Source of the DNA: Gammaproteobacteria bacterium
GTDB lineage: Bacteria; Pseudomonadota; Gammaproteobacteria; Steroidobacterales; Rariloculaceae
Length of the DNA stretch: 58,288 nucleotides
Assembly (NCBI GenBank): GCA_017577365.1
Contig: PKRJ01000021.1
Coordinates: 1 to 58,288 of the forward strand
Direction of reading: 5' to 3'
In this document: in pieces, positions 9,005 to 17,870 of the stretch
Layout: every line of letters begins with the position of its first letter
Position numbering within the stretch: position 1 is the stretch's first letter
Made by a program: the position numbers and the translations under genes
Notes under the pieces: generated by a model
The model's input: the letters and a program-made list of their open reading frames with translations, nothing else
Told to the model about the DNA's origin: nothing
The model's database searches: none

Positions 9005-9009
9005 GAGGC

Positions 9010-9705
9010 ATGGCCGCAATCGTGTCGATTCGCAACGTCCTGAAGGGATACTCGCGGGGCAAGCAACGCGTCGAGGTGCTGCACGGCCTCGATCTCGACG
9101 TCGAGGAAGGCGAGTTTCTCGCGCTGATGGGCCCGTCCGGCTCGGGGAAGACGACGTTGCTGAACCTGATCGGCGGTCTCGATCGCCCGGACAAGGGGGA
9201 GGTCGTCGTCGTGGGCGAGCGGCTCGACCGGCTCTCGTCCGGGCGCCTCGCCCAATGGCGCGCGCGCAACGTCGGCTTCGTCTTCCAGTTCTACAACCTG
9301 CTGCCGGTCCTCTCCGCCGAGCGCAACGTGGAGGTGCCGCTGCTCCTGACGAAGCTGTCGGCCAAGGAGCGCAAGCGTCGCGTGCATGCGGCGCTCGAGC
9401 TCGTGGGACTTGCCGATCGCGCGAAGCACAAGCCGACGGAGCTTTCGGGCGGTCAGCAGCAGCGCGTCGCGATCGCCCGCGCGCTCGTCTCCGATCCCGT
9501 CCTGCTCGTCTGCGACGAGCCGACCGGCGACCTCGACCGCGAGACGTCGGACTCCATCCTCGAGCTTCTCCAGCTACTCAATCGCGAGCACGGCAAGACG
9601 ATCGTCATGGTGACGCACGATCCGAAAGCGGCCGGGTACGCGAGCCGGCGTCTCTACGTCGACAAGGGCGTGCTGGTCGATCGGACGATGGGAGCGGCGG
9701 CATGA
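9010..9705 (+). CDS. ABC transporter ATP-binding protein, MacB/LolD type
   Basis: A 231-residue nucleotide-binding subunit. It has Walker A GPSGSGKTT (about residues 40-48), Q-loop FVFQFYNLLP, signature LSGGQQQRVAIARAL, Walker B VLLVCDEPTGDLD and the switch histidine in IVMVTHDPKAAGY. The RFVFQFYNLLP/GDLD pattern places it with the LolD/MacB/FtsE group, which act with FtsX-fold permeases as mechanotransmission or export systems rather than classical importers. It starts 5 bases after the adaptor and shares ATGA with the next permease, so the cluster is one operon. Substrate unknown. Confidence 0.92.
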   Translation: MAAIVSIRNVLKGYSRGKQRVEVLHGLDLDVEEGEFLALMGPSGSGKTTLLNLIGGLDRPDKGEVVVVGERLDRLSSGRLAQWRARNVGFVFQFYNLLPVLSAERNVEVPLLLTKLSAKERKRRVHAALELVGLADRAKHKPTELSGGQQQRVAIARALVSDPVLLVCDEPTGDLDRETSDSILELLQLLNREHGKTIVMVTHDPKAAGYASRRLYVDKGVLVDRTMGAAA

Positions 9706-10856
9706 AGTACTTCCCGCTGATCTGGGCCGGCCTCTGGCGCAAGCGCGCACGCACGTGCCTCACGGCGCTGTCGATCGTCGTCGCGTTCTCGCTGTTCGGG
9801 ATCATGCGCGGCGTCACCGCGGGGCTCAACGACGCGATCGCCGAGTTCACGAGCGAAACGCGGCTGATCACGCAAAGCCGCATCAACATCATCGAGCCGC
9901 TGCCGCTCGCGTTCCTGCCGCGAATCGAGAGCATCGACGGCGTGACCAGCGTCGTGCCGTACGGCTACTTCGGCGGCTACTACCAGGAACCTCGCAATCA
10001 GATCAACACCGCCGCAGTGTATATCGACGAGTTCCTCGAGATGTATCCCGAGTTCGTCCTGCCGCAGGAACAGCTCGAGGCGATGATGCGCACGCGCACG
10101 GGCGCGATCGTCGGACGGGATCTTGCGGAGCGGTTCGGCTGGAAGATCGGCGATCGAATTCCTCTCGGATCGACGATCCACACGCAGCGCGACGGCTCGA
10201 GCGTCTGGGAGCTCGACATCGTCGGTATCTGGCACATGCGCGACGAGCGCGTGGAGTCGGACGACATCTACTTTCATTTCGATTACTTCGACGAGTCACG
10301 CAGCTCCGGCAACGGCACGGTGGCCGTCTTCATGACGAAGATCGGCGACGTGAGCCGCTCGGCCGAGATCGCGGAGCGGATCGACGCGCTCTTCGCGAAC
10401 TCGCCGAACGAGACGTTCACGCAAAACGAAAGGGATTTCGCGCTCGCGCAGATCGAGCAATTGGGGGACATCGATTTCTTCGTCAACGCGATCGTCGGTG
10501 CGGTGCTGTTCACGCTGCTGTTCATGACCGGTAACACGATGATGCAGTCGGTTCGGGAGCGGATCCCCGAGCTCGCCGTGCTGAAGACGTACGGTTACCG
10601 CGATGCCGGCGTGGCCGCGCTCGTGCTCGCCGAGGCGCTGATCCTGTGCGCCGGCGCCGGCCTCCTCGGACTCGGCATCGCCGCCGCGGCGTTTCCCAGC
10701 GTGTTCGAGGCCATGGGCGTGGTCCCGTTGCCGTTGCCGGGCAGCGTCGTCGCGATCGGGCTCGCCGCGGCGGGATTCCTCGCCTTCGTGAGCGCGCTGC
10801 CCCCGGCGTTACGCGCGCAGCGGCTCAGCATCGTCGATGCGCTCGCCGCACGTTGA
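9702..10856 (+). CDS. ABC transporter permease, FtsX/MacB fold (first copy)
   Basis: A 384-residue permease. It has an N-terminal transmembrane helix (LTALSIVVAFSLFGIMRG), a long periplasmic domain (about residues 45-260) and three C-terminal helices of the FtsX type (FFVNAIVGAVLFTLLFMTG; ALVLAEALILCAGAGLLGLG; VVAIGLAAAGFLAFVSALPP), with the conserved RERIPELAVLKTYGYRD coupling segment between the first two. The ATG at 9702 overlaps the ATPase stop (ATGA). It pairs with the next, distinct FtsX-fold permease, presumably as a heterodimer. Together with the adaptor upstream this looks like a MacB-like exporter with the ATPase and membrane parts on separate polypeptides. Confidence 0.9.
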   Translation: MKYFPLIWAGLWRKRARTCLTALSIVVAFSLFGIMRGVTAGLNDAIAEFTSETRLITQSRINIIEPLPLAFLPRIESIDGVTSVVPYGYFGGYYQEPRNQINTAAVYIDEFLEMYPEFVLPQEQLEAMMRTRTGAIVGRDLAERFGWKIGDRIPLGSTIHTQRDGSSVWELDIVGIWHMRDERVESDDIYFHFDYFDESRSSGNGTVAVFMTKIGDVSRSAEIAERIDALFANSPNETFTQNERDFALAQIEQLGDIDFFVNAIVGAVLFTLLFMTGNTMMQSVRERIPELAVLKTYGYRDAGVAALVLAEALILCAGAGLLGLGIAAAAFPSVFEAMGVVPLPLPGSVVAIGLAAAGFLAFVSALPPALRAQRLSIVDALAAR

Positions 10857-10866
10857 GGAAGCGAAC

Positions 10867-12042
10867 ATGTCGGTGTTCAAGCAAATCTTTGCCGTTACCG
10901 GAATGAACCTGAAGAGCGTGCCGCAGCGCCTCGGCAGCTCGTTCGTCATCGTGATCGGCATGGCCGGCGTCGTCGGCGTGCTCGTCGCCATCGGCGCGAT
11001 GGTGCAGGCGCTCGGCGACACGCTGCTCTCGACCGGCAGCGAGAATCGCGCGATCGTGCTGCGCAACGGCGCGACGTCGGAGATCTCGAGCATCCTGTCG
11101 CCCCAGGCCATAGCGACGATCATGAACGCGCCCGGCATCGCGAGAACGCCCGAAGGCGACGCGGCGGTGACGACGGACATGATCATCGCCGTGAACCTCG
11201 AGAAGAAGGACGGCGGCCTCGGCGCCGTCGCGGTGCGCGGCGTATCCCCGCAAGCCTTCTTCGTGCGCCCGGAGATCGAGCTCGTCGAGGGACGAATGTT
11301 CGAGCCGGGGCTGCACGAGCTCATCGTCGGCCGGAACGCGCAGCTCGAGCACGAAGGGCTCGAGGTCGGCGATCGCATCGAGCTGCGTAACAGCGTCTGG
11401 ACGATCGTCGGGGTATTCAAGAGCGGCAATAGCCACGAATCGGGCTTCCTCGCGGACGTCGACACGCTGATCTCGGCCTACCAGCGCACGCAGGTGTCGA
11501 GCGCGACGGTGCTCCTGACGTCGCCCGGGGCCTTCGACGAGCTCGAGGCCGCGATCACCGCGGATCCGACGCTCGACGTGCAGGTGCTGCGCGAGCCGGA
11601 GTACTACCGCGGGCAGTCGGAGGAAGTTCAGGCGATCCTGTCGATCGTGACGACCGTCGTCGCAGGCATCATGGCGCTCGGCGCGCTGCTCGCGGCGCTG
11701 AACTCGATGTACACGGCGGTCAGCACGCGCGCCGTCGAGATCGCGACGCTGCGCGCGATCGGCTTCGGGTCGGCCGGCGTCGTCGTGTCCGTGCTCGTCG
11801 AGACGATGCTGCTCGCGGTCGTCGGCGCGCTGATCGGTGCGGCGGCCGCGTGGCTCCTCTTCGGCGGCAACACGGTCAGCATGGGCAATCAGGTGAGCAC
11901 GCTCGTCTTCCAGGTGCGGATGACGCCGTCGCTGCTCGGGATCGGCATCGTCTTGGCCTGCGCCGTCGGATTCGTCGGCGGTTTGCCGCCCGCGATCCGC
12001 GCGTCGCGCTTGCCGGCCGCGACCGCGCTGCGCGCGGTTTGA
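10867..12042 (+). CDS. ABC transporter permease, FtsX/MacB fold (second copy)
   Basis: A 391-residue permease with the same plan as its upstream neighbour: first helix (GSSFVIVIGMAGVVGVLVAIG), a large periplasmic MacB-like domain (about 45-265), then three helices near the C-terminus (IVTTVVAGIMALGALLAALN; VSVLVETMLLAVVGALIGAA; LLGIGIVLACAVGFVGGLPP), with RAVEIATLRAIGFGSAGV as the coupling segment. I chose the ATG at 10867, preceded by GAGGAA at 10855-10860; the frame is open 30 bases further up. It is the last gene of the export operon. The two permeases are clearly diverged from each other. Confidence 0.9.
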   Translation: MSVFKQIFAVTGMNLKSVPQRLGSSFVIVIGMAGVVGVLVAIGAMVQALGDTLLSTGSENRAIVLRNGATSEISSILSPQAIATIMNAPGIARTPEGDAAVTTDMIIAVNLEKKDGGLGAVAVRGVSPQAFFVRPEIELVEGRMFEPGLHELIVGRNAQLEHEGLEVGDRIELRNSVWTIVGVFKSGNSHESGFLADVDTLISAYQRTQVSSATVLLTSPGAFDELEAAITADPTLDVQVLREPEYYRGQSEEVQAILSIVTTVVAGIMALGALLAALNSMYTAVSTRAVEIATLRAIGFGSAGVVVSVLVETMLLAVVGALIGAAAAWLLFGGNTVSMGNQVSTLVFQVRMTPSLLGIGIVLACAVGFVGGLPPAIRASRLPAATALRAV

Positions 12043-12345
12043 CGCTCGGGCGTTTCCGTCCTTTTCTGGGTATTTTGCGAAGAAAGGCGCACGGACCCGG
12101 GGCCGCCTCGATGTATTCTACGAATCGGGAAGACCGTTAGTACGGCTATGATTGCCATCGTTGCGACGGTCTCTATGCGTGTGCGACCACCTAGGAGAAC
12201 CGGAGGCCGCGAGCCGCGGATGGACACGCTGTCGCGAAGAATGTGGGCGAATAGCGGCGGCTCGGCAAAGCGCGCTTCGTCGTGCTCGCCGGGCTCGCCT
12301 TTTCGTTCGTCGCGTGCTCGCTCTTCTGGCTTTTCGTCCGATCTT
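12043..12345. other. Intergenic stretch with no recognised gene
   Basis: Lies between the end of the export operon (plus strand) and the end of dut (minus strand). An imperfect inverted repeat (CCGTCCTTT near 12057 and AAAGGCGCACGG near 12083) could form a hairpin after the permease gene but lacks a T-tract. A short hydrophobic reading frame near 12273-12340 has no start codon with a ribosome-binding site and I do not call it. Confidence 0.35.
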
Positions 12346-12807
12346 TCACTCGACTCCGGTGCTGCCGAAGCCGCCCTCTCCGCGCGACGTCTGGATCGAG
12401 AAGTGTTCGACGATGCCGAGCTCGACCTGCACGACGGGTTGAAAGAGCAGCTGCGCGATGCGGTCGCCCGGCTTGACGATAAAGTCCTCGGCGCCGTCGT
12501 TCGCGAGGATCACGCCGATCTCGCCGTGGTAGTCGGAATCGATCACGCCGATGCCCTGAGCGACGCGCACGCCGTGTTTCAGCGATAGCCCGGAGCGAGA
12601 GGCGACGATCGCGACGAGGCCGGGGTCCATCATGTTGATCGCTAGCCCCGTCTTGATCAGCGCTCTTCCGCCGGCCGGGATCACGACCGGCTCCTCGATG
12701 CAGGCGCGCAGATCCATCGCCGCGGAACCGGGCGTCTCGTACGCGGGCAGCGGAATCTTCGTGCCCAGGAGCGGATTGACGATTCGAGCTTCGATACGTC
12801 TGTGCAT
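12346..12807 (-). CDS. dut: Deoxyuridine 5'-triphosphate nucleotidohydrolase (dUTPase)
   Basis: Hydrolyses dUTP to dUMP and pyrophosphate, keeping uracil out of DNA and supplying dUMP for thymidylate. The product of about 153 residues is typical of the homotrimeric family. All five motifs are visible: PGSAAMDLRA (I), SRSGL (II), GVIDSDYHGEIGVIL (III, with the catalytic Asp), RIAQLLF (IV) and the C-terminal RGEGGFGSTG (V), which closes over the substrate. I take the ATG at 12807; a TTG two codons upstream is possible. It follows coaBC on the same strand, the usual gammaproteobacterial order. Confidence 0.95.
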   Translation of the reverse strand: MHRRIEARIVNPLLGTKIPLPAYETPGSAAMDLRACIEEPVVIPAGGRALIKTGLAINMMDPGLVAIVASRSGLSLKHGVRVAQGIGVIDSDYHGEIGVILANDGAEDFIVKPGDRIAQLLFQPVVQVELGIVEHFSIQTSRGEGGFGSTGVE

Positions 12808-12890
12808 GGTCAACGGTCAGTCGAGCAACGGAATCCCGGCGCCGATACGGCGATGGAAGATCTCGAGCGAGACGCGCGCGCGTTGCGCGC

Positions 12891-14168
12891 TCATCGACGA
12901 GGCTTCTGTCCGCGCGAAGCCGCGGGCGTGCCGCTCCCGCGCTCGGCCCGATAACGCTCGGCGACGAGCGCGATCAGCCGTCCGGCGAGCTCGCACTTCG
13001 TGCTCTCGCCGAAATGCTGCCGGCCGCCTCGCCAATACACCGTGAGCGCATTCGTTTCGCGATCGAAACCGCAGGTCGGACCGACGAGATTCGCCGCGAT
13101 CATGTCGACACGCTTGCGCTCGAGCTTCTCGAGCGCGTGCTTCTCGACGTCGTGCGTCTCGGCGGCGAAGCCGACGGTGAACGGAGGGTTCGGCAGAGCA
13201 GTGACGCTCGCGAGCGTATCCGGTGAGCGCACGAGCTCGAGCCGCATGTCGGACTCGGTGCGCTTGATCTTCTCTTTCGCGACCGTCTGCGGCCGGTAGT
13301 CGGAGACGGCCGCGCACGCGATGAAGATGTCCGTGCCGGGAACGGCGCGATGCACCTCGCGATACATGTCCTCGGCCGTCTCGACGTCGATGCGCCGCAC
13401 GCCTGCGGGAGTGGCGAGCGAGACCGGCCCACTGATCAGCGTGACGTCGGCGCCCGCGGCGCGCGCGGCGGCCGCGACCGCGAAGCCCATCTTTCCGGAG
13501 CTCCGGTTCGTGATGTAGCGGACCGGGTCGATCGGCTCGCGCGTCGGTCCGGCCGTGATCAGCACCTTCAGGCCCGCGAGCGGCCCGTCGCGCCGTTCGA
13601 GCAATGCGTCGACGATGTCGGCCGGCTCCATCATCCGGCCCATGCCGTGCTCGCCGCAGGCCTGCTCCCCGGCCGCGGGCCCGAGAATACGGACGCCGCG
13701 CTCCGTGAGCACGCGGCAGTTGCTCTGCACGGCCGCGCTCGCCCACATCTGCCGGTTCATCGCCGGCGCGACGACGATCGGCGCCGCCGTCGCGAGACAG
13801 AGCGTCTGCAGCAGGTCGCCGGCGAGCCCGGCGGCGAGCGCGCCGAGGAAATGCGCGGTCGCGGGCGCGACGAGCACGACGTCGGCCCAGCGCGCGAGCT
13901 CGATATGCCCCATCGCGTCTTCGGCCGCGTCGTCCCACAGATCGTCGCGGACGCGCCGCCCCGAAACCGCCTGAAGCGTCGTCGGCGTCACGAATCGGCT
14001 CGCTCCGCGGCTCAGCACGACCTGCACGGTGCAGCCGCGCGCGGTCAGGCGGCGCACGAGATCCGGGGTCTTGTACGCCGCGATGCCGCCGGTGACGCCG
14101 AGCAGCACGTTCTTCGGGGAGGATGCCGAGCCGCGTAAGGGCGGGCCGGAGTCGACGGGTGCGTTCAT
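12891..14168 (-). CDS. coaBC: Bifunctional phosphopantothenoylcysteine decarboxylase / phosphopantothenate-cysteine ligase
   Basis: Carries out two consecutive steps of coenzyme A synthesis: CTP-dependent joining of cysteine to 4'-phosphopantothenate, then FMN-dependent decarboxylation. The 425-residue protein has an N-terminal flavoprotein (CoaC) half, with VLLGVTGGIAAYK, an active-site stretch around MGHIELARWADVVLVAPAT and the PAMNRQMW signature, followed by GEHGMGRMMEP. The C-terminal CoaB half contains VLITAGPTREPIDPVRYI, SSGKMGFAVA and the KIKR segment. ATG at 14168. It is divergent from radC and upstream of dut. Confidence 0.95.
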   Translation of the reverse strand: MNAPVDSGPPLRGSASSPKNVLLGVTGGIAAYKTPDLVRRLTARGCTVQVVLSRGASRFVTPTTLQAVSGRRVRDDLWDDAAEDAMGHIELARWADVVLVAPATAHFLGALAAGLAGDLLQTLCLATAAPIVVAPAMNRQMWASAAVQSNCRVLTERGVRILGPAAGEQACGEHGMGRMMEPADIVDALLERRDGPLAGLKVLITAGPTREPIDPVRYITNRSSGKMGFAVAAAARAAGADVTLISGPVSLATPAGVRRIDVETAEDMYREVHRAVPGTDIFIACAAVSDYRPQTVAKEKIKRTESDMRLELVRSPDTLASVTALPNPPFTVGFAAETHDVEKHALEKLERKRVDMIAANLVGPTCGFDRETNALTVYWRGGRQHFGESTKCELAGRLIALVAERYRAERGSGTPAASRGQKPRR

Positions 14169-14332
14169 GAGGATAAGCTTCTTCCGCCCGCGAGCTTACC
14201 GCCTGAGCCCCGCGGTTTTCCACCGCACGCGTCGTGCGATCGCGCACCGTCCCGTTCGGTGCGTTTCTCCTGTCCCCGCCGACATTCATCGGCTGTCGGC
14301 CGTCCTCGGCCGAGGCAGGATGACGCTTCGAT

Positions 14333-15034
14333 ATGGGAACGAGCGACGAACGGCGAAGCCTGCCGCTCGGCCTTTGGCCCGCCGGGGAACGGCCGCGCGA
14401 GAAACTGCTGAAGGCGGGTCCGAAGGCCTTGTCGGACGCCGAGCTCCTCGCCGTCGTGCTCGGGTCCGGAATCGCCGGCGCCGACGCGATCTCCCTCGCG
14501 CGCGAGCTCCTCGTCCGCACCGGCGGTCTCGCCGGGCTGCTCGAGCGCGGCCCGAGAGCCGCCGAGGGGCTCAAGGGGCTCGGGCCGGCGCGCTTCGCCC
14601 GGCTCGTCGCCGCGGTCGAGCTCGGCCGCCGCTACCTCGAGGCCCCGGCCGAGGTCCGCACGGAGCTCAAGGCGCCCGGGGACGCGGTGCGGCTCTTTCG
14701 CGCGCAGCTCGCGGATCTCCCGCACGAGGTCTTCGGCTGCCTGTTCCTGGACACCCGGCACCGCGTCATCTGCTACGAGGAGCTGTTCCGCGGCACGGTC
14801 GACGGGGCGACGGTCTATCCCCGGGAGGTCGTGAAGCGCACGCTGCATCACAATGCCTCCGCGGTCATCGTCGGCCATAATCATCCGTCCGGGATCGCGG
14901 AGCCGAGCGAGGCGGACCGGACGATCACGCTGAAGCTCGCGAAGGCCCTCGCGCTCGTCGACGTCCGCCTGCTCGACCACGTCGTCGTGAGCCGCGGCGG
15001 GCACGTCTCGCTCGCCGAGCGGGGCTGGATCTAG
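14333..15034 (+). CDS. radC: RadC-family JAB/MPN domain protein
   Basis: A 233-residue protein with an N-terminal helix-hairpin-helix region (residues 20-100, including SDAELLAVVLGSG and LKGLGPARFARL) and a C-terminal JAB1/MPN metalloprotease-like domain. The metal motif is H182-N-H184 followed by PSG and an Asp at about 195 (GHNHPSGIAEPSEAD). It was historically named a DNA repair protein, but its biochemical role is not settled. ATG at 14333. It sits in its usual place between coaBC (divergent) and rpmB (same strand), about 80 bases before the rpmB start. Confidence 0.93.
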   Translation: MGTSDERRSLPLGLWPAGERPREKLLKAGPKALSDAELLAVVLGSGIAGADAISLARELLVRTGGLAGLLERGPRAAEGLKGLGPARFARLVAAVELGRRYLEAPAEVRTELKAPGDAVRLFRAQLADLPHEVFGCLFLDTRHRVICYEELFRGTVDGATVYPREVVKRTLHHNASAVIVGHNHPSGIAEPSEADRTITLKLAKALALVDVRLLDHVVVSRGGHVSLAERGWI

Positions 15035-15057
15035 GCCGCGATCCGCCGGGCAGAGAC

Positions 15058-15086
15058 TGGATTTGGCGGCGATCCGAAGGTATAGT
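15058..15086 (+). promoter_or_regulatory. Candidate promoter of rpmB-rpmG
   Basis: TATAGT at 15081-15086 is a good -10 box, about 32 bases before the rpmB ATG. The hexamer 17 bases upstream (TGGATT, 15058-15063) is a poor -35. The position between radC and the ribosomal genes makes a promoter expected here. Confidence 0.4.
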
Positions 15087-15118
15087 CGCCGGCTCGCCGT
15101 CCGGAAGGAATGTCGAAA

Positions 15119-15355
15119 ATGTCGAGAGTCTGTCAGGTGACCGGGAAGCGCCCAGCGACGGGCAACAACGTCTCCCACGCCAACAACAAGACCCGGCGAC
15201 GTTTTCTGCCGAATCTGCACACGCAGCGGTTCTGGCTCGAGAGCGAGAAGCGCTTCGTGAAGCTGCGCGTGTCGTCGAAGGGCATGCGCATCATCGACAA
15301 GCTTGGCATCGAGAAAGTCGTCGCGGACTTGCGGGCGCGTGGCGAGAAGATCTAA
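15119..15355 (+). CDS. rpmB: 50S ribosomal protein bL28
   Basis: Ribosomal protein L28 of the large subunit. The 78-residue product (MSRVCQVTGKRPATGNNVSH at the N-terminus, WLESEKRFVKLRVSSKGMR in the middle) has the canonical gammaproteobacterial length. I chose the second ATG (15119) because GGAAGG at 15103-15108 is properly spaced from it but sits almost on top of the ATG at 15110. It is followed by rpmG after 18 bases, forming a two-gene ribosomal operon that ends at a strong terminator. Confidence 0.97.
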   Translation: MSRVCQVTGKRPATGNNVSHANNKTRRRFLPNLHTQRFWLESEKRFVKLRVSSKGMRIIDKLGIEKVVADLRARGEKI

Positions 15356-15373
15356 TCGCGAGGAGGCGCCGCT

Positions 15374-15529
15374 ATGCGTGAGAAGATCCGCTTGATGTCG
15401 TCGGCCGGAACCGGCCATTACTACACGACGACGAAGAACCGTCGGCTGCATCCGGAGAAGATGGAGGTCAAGAAATACGATCCCGTCGTCCGGAAGCACG
15501 TGATCTATCGCGAGACGAAGATCAAGTAA
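15374..15529 (+). CDS. rpmG: 50S ribosomal protein bL33
   Basis: Read directly from the bases because it is short: 51 residues beginning MREKIRLMSSAGTGHYYTTT and ending YRETKIK, the standard L33 sequence and length for gammaproteobacteria. AGGAGG at 15361-15366 is an excellent ribosome-binding site for the ATG at 15374. It has no zinc-binding cysteine pairs, so it is the C-minus (zinc-independent) form of L33. Stop TAA at 15527-15529, then the operon terminator. Confidence 0.97.
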   Translation: MREKIRLMSSAGTGHYYTTTKNRRLHPEKMEVKKYDPVVRKHVIYRETKIK

Positions 15530-15549
15530 GCACGGGGCTCGAGCCCAGC

Positions 15550-15577
15550 AAAAAACCCGCCGGAAGGCGGGTTTTTT
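15550..15577 (+). terminator. Intrinsic terminator of rpmB-rpmG
   Basis: A perfect six-base-pair GC stem CCCGCC/GGCGGG (15556-15561 and 15566-15571) with a GGAA loop, flanked by six A residues upstream and six T residues downstream. The symmetry lets it also work on the minus strand, although the desaturase stop lies about 100 bases further on. Confidence 0.93.
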
Positions 15578-15677
15578 GTTGGCCGCGCCCCGCGCGGGTT
15601 ACGAATTCCCGCAACCCCCTATGCAAGAGGGCGAGCGCTCTCGTTGCCGCGACAGCGCCCTCCGGGCCACCCGCCGC

Positions 15678-16880
15678 TTACGCCGGCAGCGGAGACGGCC
15701 GTAGCGACTTCACGTACGCGACGAACTCCTGCAGGCACTGGATGCCGCTCGCTTCCGCGCGCGCGCACCATTCCTTGAAATCCGCGAGCAGGCTCTCGTT
15801 GCTCGTGTGCGCGCCTTCCCACAGCGCCTTGAGCTCCGCGTGGAACTGCAAGACCTTCTCGAAGTGCGGATGCCGCTGACGAAGCTCCGCGAGCCGCTCG
15901 CGCGCGTGCGCGTCGAGCATGTGCGGCTGCCAGGAGAGCCAGCGCCTCACGGCCGAGACGACGCCGTTCGCGTTCTCGCCGAGCGCCTCGATCTCGCGCC
16001 GCAGCACCGGCAGCGTCACGCGCTGGGTGTACGCGCGCAGCACGTGCATGCGGTTCGTGATCACGGCTTTCAAGCCTTCGAGATCGACCGTCGGCGCGTC
16101 GGTCGCGACCGGCACCGGCGGCGTCGCGACGCGGCGGATCTTCGCGAGCCCGAGCCACGAGAACAGCTTCAGATGCAGCCAGCCGAGGTCGATCTCCCAC
16201 GGCCGCATCGAGAACTTCGCCGACGACGGGAACGCGTGATGGTTGTTGTGCAGCTCCTCGCCCGCGATGAAGATCGCGATCGGCCACAGATTCGTCGACG
16301 TGTCGTCGGTCGCGAAGTTGCGGTAGCCCTTCGCGTGCGCGAGCCCGTTGATCACGCCCGCCGCCGCGAACGGCATGGCGACGAGCTGCACCGCGACCAT
16401 GATGATGCCGGGCACGCCGAACAGCACGAGATCGAGAATCACGAGCAGCGCGATGCCCGTGTACGTGAACCGGCCGTAGACGTTTCGCTCGAGCCAGTCG
16501 TCGGGCGTGCCGCGCCCGTACTTCTCGAGCGTCTCCGGATTGCGTGCCTCGGCGCGATAGAGCTCGGCGCCTTCGAGCAGCACCTTCTTCAGGCCGAAGA
16601 CCTGCGGGCTGTGCGGATCGCCCTCGCGCTCGGTGAACGCGTGGTGCTTGCGGTGCACCGCGACCCATTCCTTGGTCGGCGCGCCGGTATTCATCCAGAG
16701 CCAGAAGCGGAAGAAATGCCGCAACGCCGGATGGAGGTCGCACGCGCGATGCGCCTGCTCGCGGTGGAAATACAGCGTGATGGCGATCATCGTGACGTGC
16801 ACCCACACGACGGTCACCACGACGTATTGCCAGAAACCGAGGTTGAGCAGCCCTTTGTAGTGCTCGAATAGAAAGTTCAT
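15678..16880 (-). CDS. Acyl-CoA/acyl-lipid fatty acid desaturase
   Basis: A membrane di-iron desaturase that introduces a double bond (typically delta-9) into saturated acyl chains. The three histidine boxes are HREQAH, HRKHH (in VAVHRKHHAFTE) and HNNHH (in EELHNNHHAFP), with transmembrane segments before and between them. About 150 C-terminal residues beyond the catalytic core form a helical, charged extension (ending KEWCARAEASGIQCLQEFVA), as in the Pseudomonas DesA-like group. I take the ATG at 16880 (400 residues). A GTG at 16946 would add 22 low-complexity residues, but a possible minus-strand -10 TATAGT overlaps it. Stand-alone gene with its own promoter; probably involved in membrane fluidity. 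Confidence 0.9.
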   Translation of the reverse strand: MNFLFEHYKGLLNLGFWQYVVVTVVWVHVTMIAITLYFHREQAHRACDLHPALRHFFRFWLWMNTGAPTKEWVAVHRKHHAFTEREGDPHSPQVFGLKKVLLEGAELYRAEARNPETLEKYGRGTPDDWLERNVYGRFTYTGIALLVILDLVLFGVPGIIMVAVQLVAMPFAAAGVINGLAHAKGYRNFATDDTSTNLWPIAIFIAGEELHNNHHAFPSSAKFSMRPWEIDLGWLHLKLFSWLGLAKIRRVATPPVPVATDAPTVDLEGLKAVITNRMHVLRAYTQRVTLPVLRREIEALGENANGVVSAVRRWLSWQPHMLDAHARERLAELRQRHPHFEKVLQFHAELKALWEGAHTSNESLLADFKEWCARAEASGIQCLQEFVAYVKSLRPSPLPA

Positions 16881-17033
16881 CAAAAGGTCCACGGGAGTCG
16901 CTTCCGATACTGTATTGCCGATGCCGTTCCGAGGACGCCACGCCACTATAACGGATCGGCCTCCTGCCGCTCCAGGCTTGGTTCACGTCCGGCGCTAGGC
17001 GAAGGAGACGCGCGCGGTTATGCTGCGCGGCCG

Positions 17034-17849
17034 ATGCCCGAGTTGCCCGAGGTCGAGACCACCCGCCGCGGGCTCGAGCCCCTCGTCCTCGGCCGGACGA
17101 TCGAGCGGCTCGAGATCCGCGAGCCGCGCCTGCGTTGGCCAATCGCGCCGGACCTCGGCGTGCGGCTCGCCGGGCGGCGGATCGTTCGAGTCTCCCGCCG
17201 CGCGAAGTATCTCCTGCTCGGTACCGATGCCGGCACGCTGCTCGTGCACCTCGGCATGTCGGGCGGCCTCAGGTTCTATGCGAAGAACGTGCCTCCGCCG
17301 GACAAGCACGACCACGTCGATATCGTGTTCTCCGACGGCGCGTGCCTGCGCTATCGCGACCCGAGACGCTTCGGCACGATGCAGCTCACCGAGGATCCCG
17401 CGCACCATCCGTTGCTCGCGGGGCTCGGGCCGGAGCCGCTATCGGACGACTTCGACGCGGACTATCTCGCGAAGGTGAGCCGCGGACGGCAAGTCGCGAT
17501 CAAGCAGCATCTGATGAACGCGCAGATCGTCGCAGGTCTAGGCAACATCTACGCGAACGAGGCGCTCTACCGCGCGAGGATCCATCCCGCGCGTCCGGCC
17601 GGGAAGATCCGTCGCTCGAGGCTCGCGACGCTCGTCGATGCGATCCGCGGCGTGCTCCGCGATGCCATCGAGGCCGGCGGCACGACGCTCAGGGATTTCG
17701 CGGACGGGAACGGCCGCCCCGGCTACTTTCAGCTCGACCTCGACGTCTACGGCCGCGCCGGCGAGCCGTGCCGGCGCTGCGGCGCGCCGATCCGCGTCGC
17801 GGTGATCGGTCAGCGGTCGACGTATTACTGCGGCCGCTGCCAGCGATAG
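17034..17849 (+). CDS. mutM: Formamidopyrimidine-DNA glycosylase (Fpg)
   Basis: Bifunctional base-excision repair enzyme that removes 8-oxoguanine and formamidopyrimidines and nicks the resulting abasic site. The 271-residue protein starts MPELPEVETTRRGLEP. The Pro exposed after Met removal is the nucleophile and the next Glu is catalytic. The DNA-binding helix-two-turn-helix lies around IKQHLMNAQIVAGLGNIYAN, and the C-terminal zinc finger is CRRCGAP then CGRCQ. ATG at 17034. It converges with ggt, only about 20 bases away. Confidence 0.96.
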   Translation: MPELPEVETTRRGLEPLVLGRTIERLEIREPRLRWPIAPDLGVRLAGRRIVRVSRRAKYLLLGTDAGTLLVHLGMSGGLRFYAKNVPPPDKHDHVDIVFSDGACLRYRDPRRFGTMQLTEDPAHHPLLAGLGPEPLSDDFDADYLAKVSRGRQVAIKQHLMNAQIVAGLGNIYANEALYRARIHPARPAGKIRRSRLATLVDAIRGVLRDAIEAGGTTLRDFADGNGRPGYFQLDLDVYGRAGEPCRRCGAPIRVAVIGQRSTYYCGRCQR

Positions 17850-17870
17850 CCGACGAGGCGGCTCGCCCGC

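Noticed and set aside
12273..12340. Hydrophobic reading frame between the export operon and dut resembling a transmembrane helix
   Set aside because: It is preceded by an in-frame stop without a convincing start codon or ribosome-binding site and followed by Arg/Cys-rich noise.
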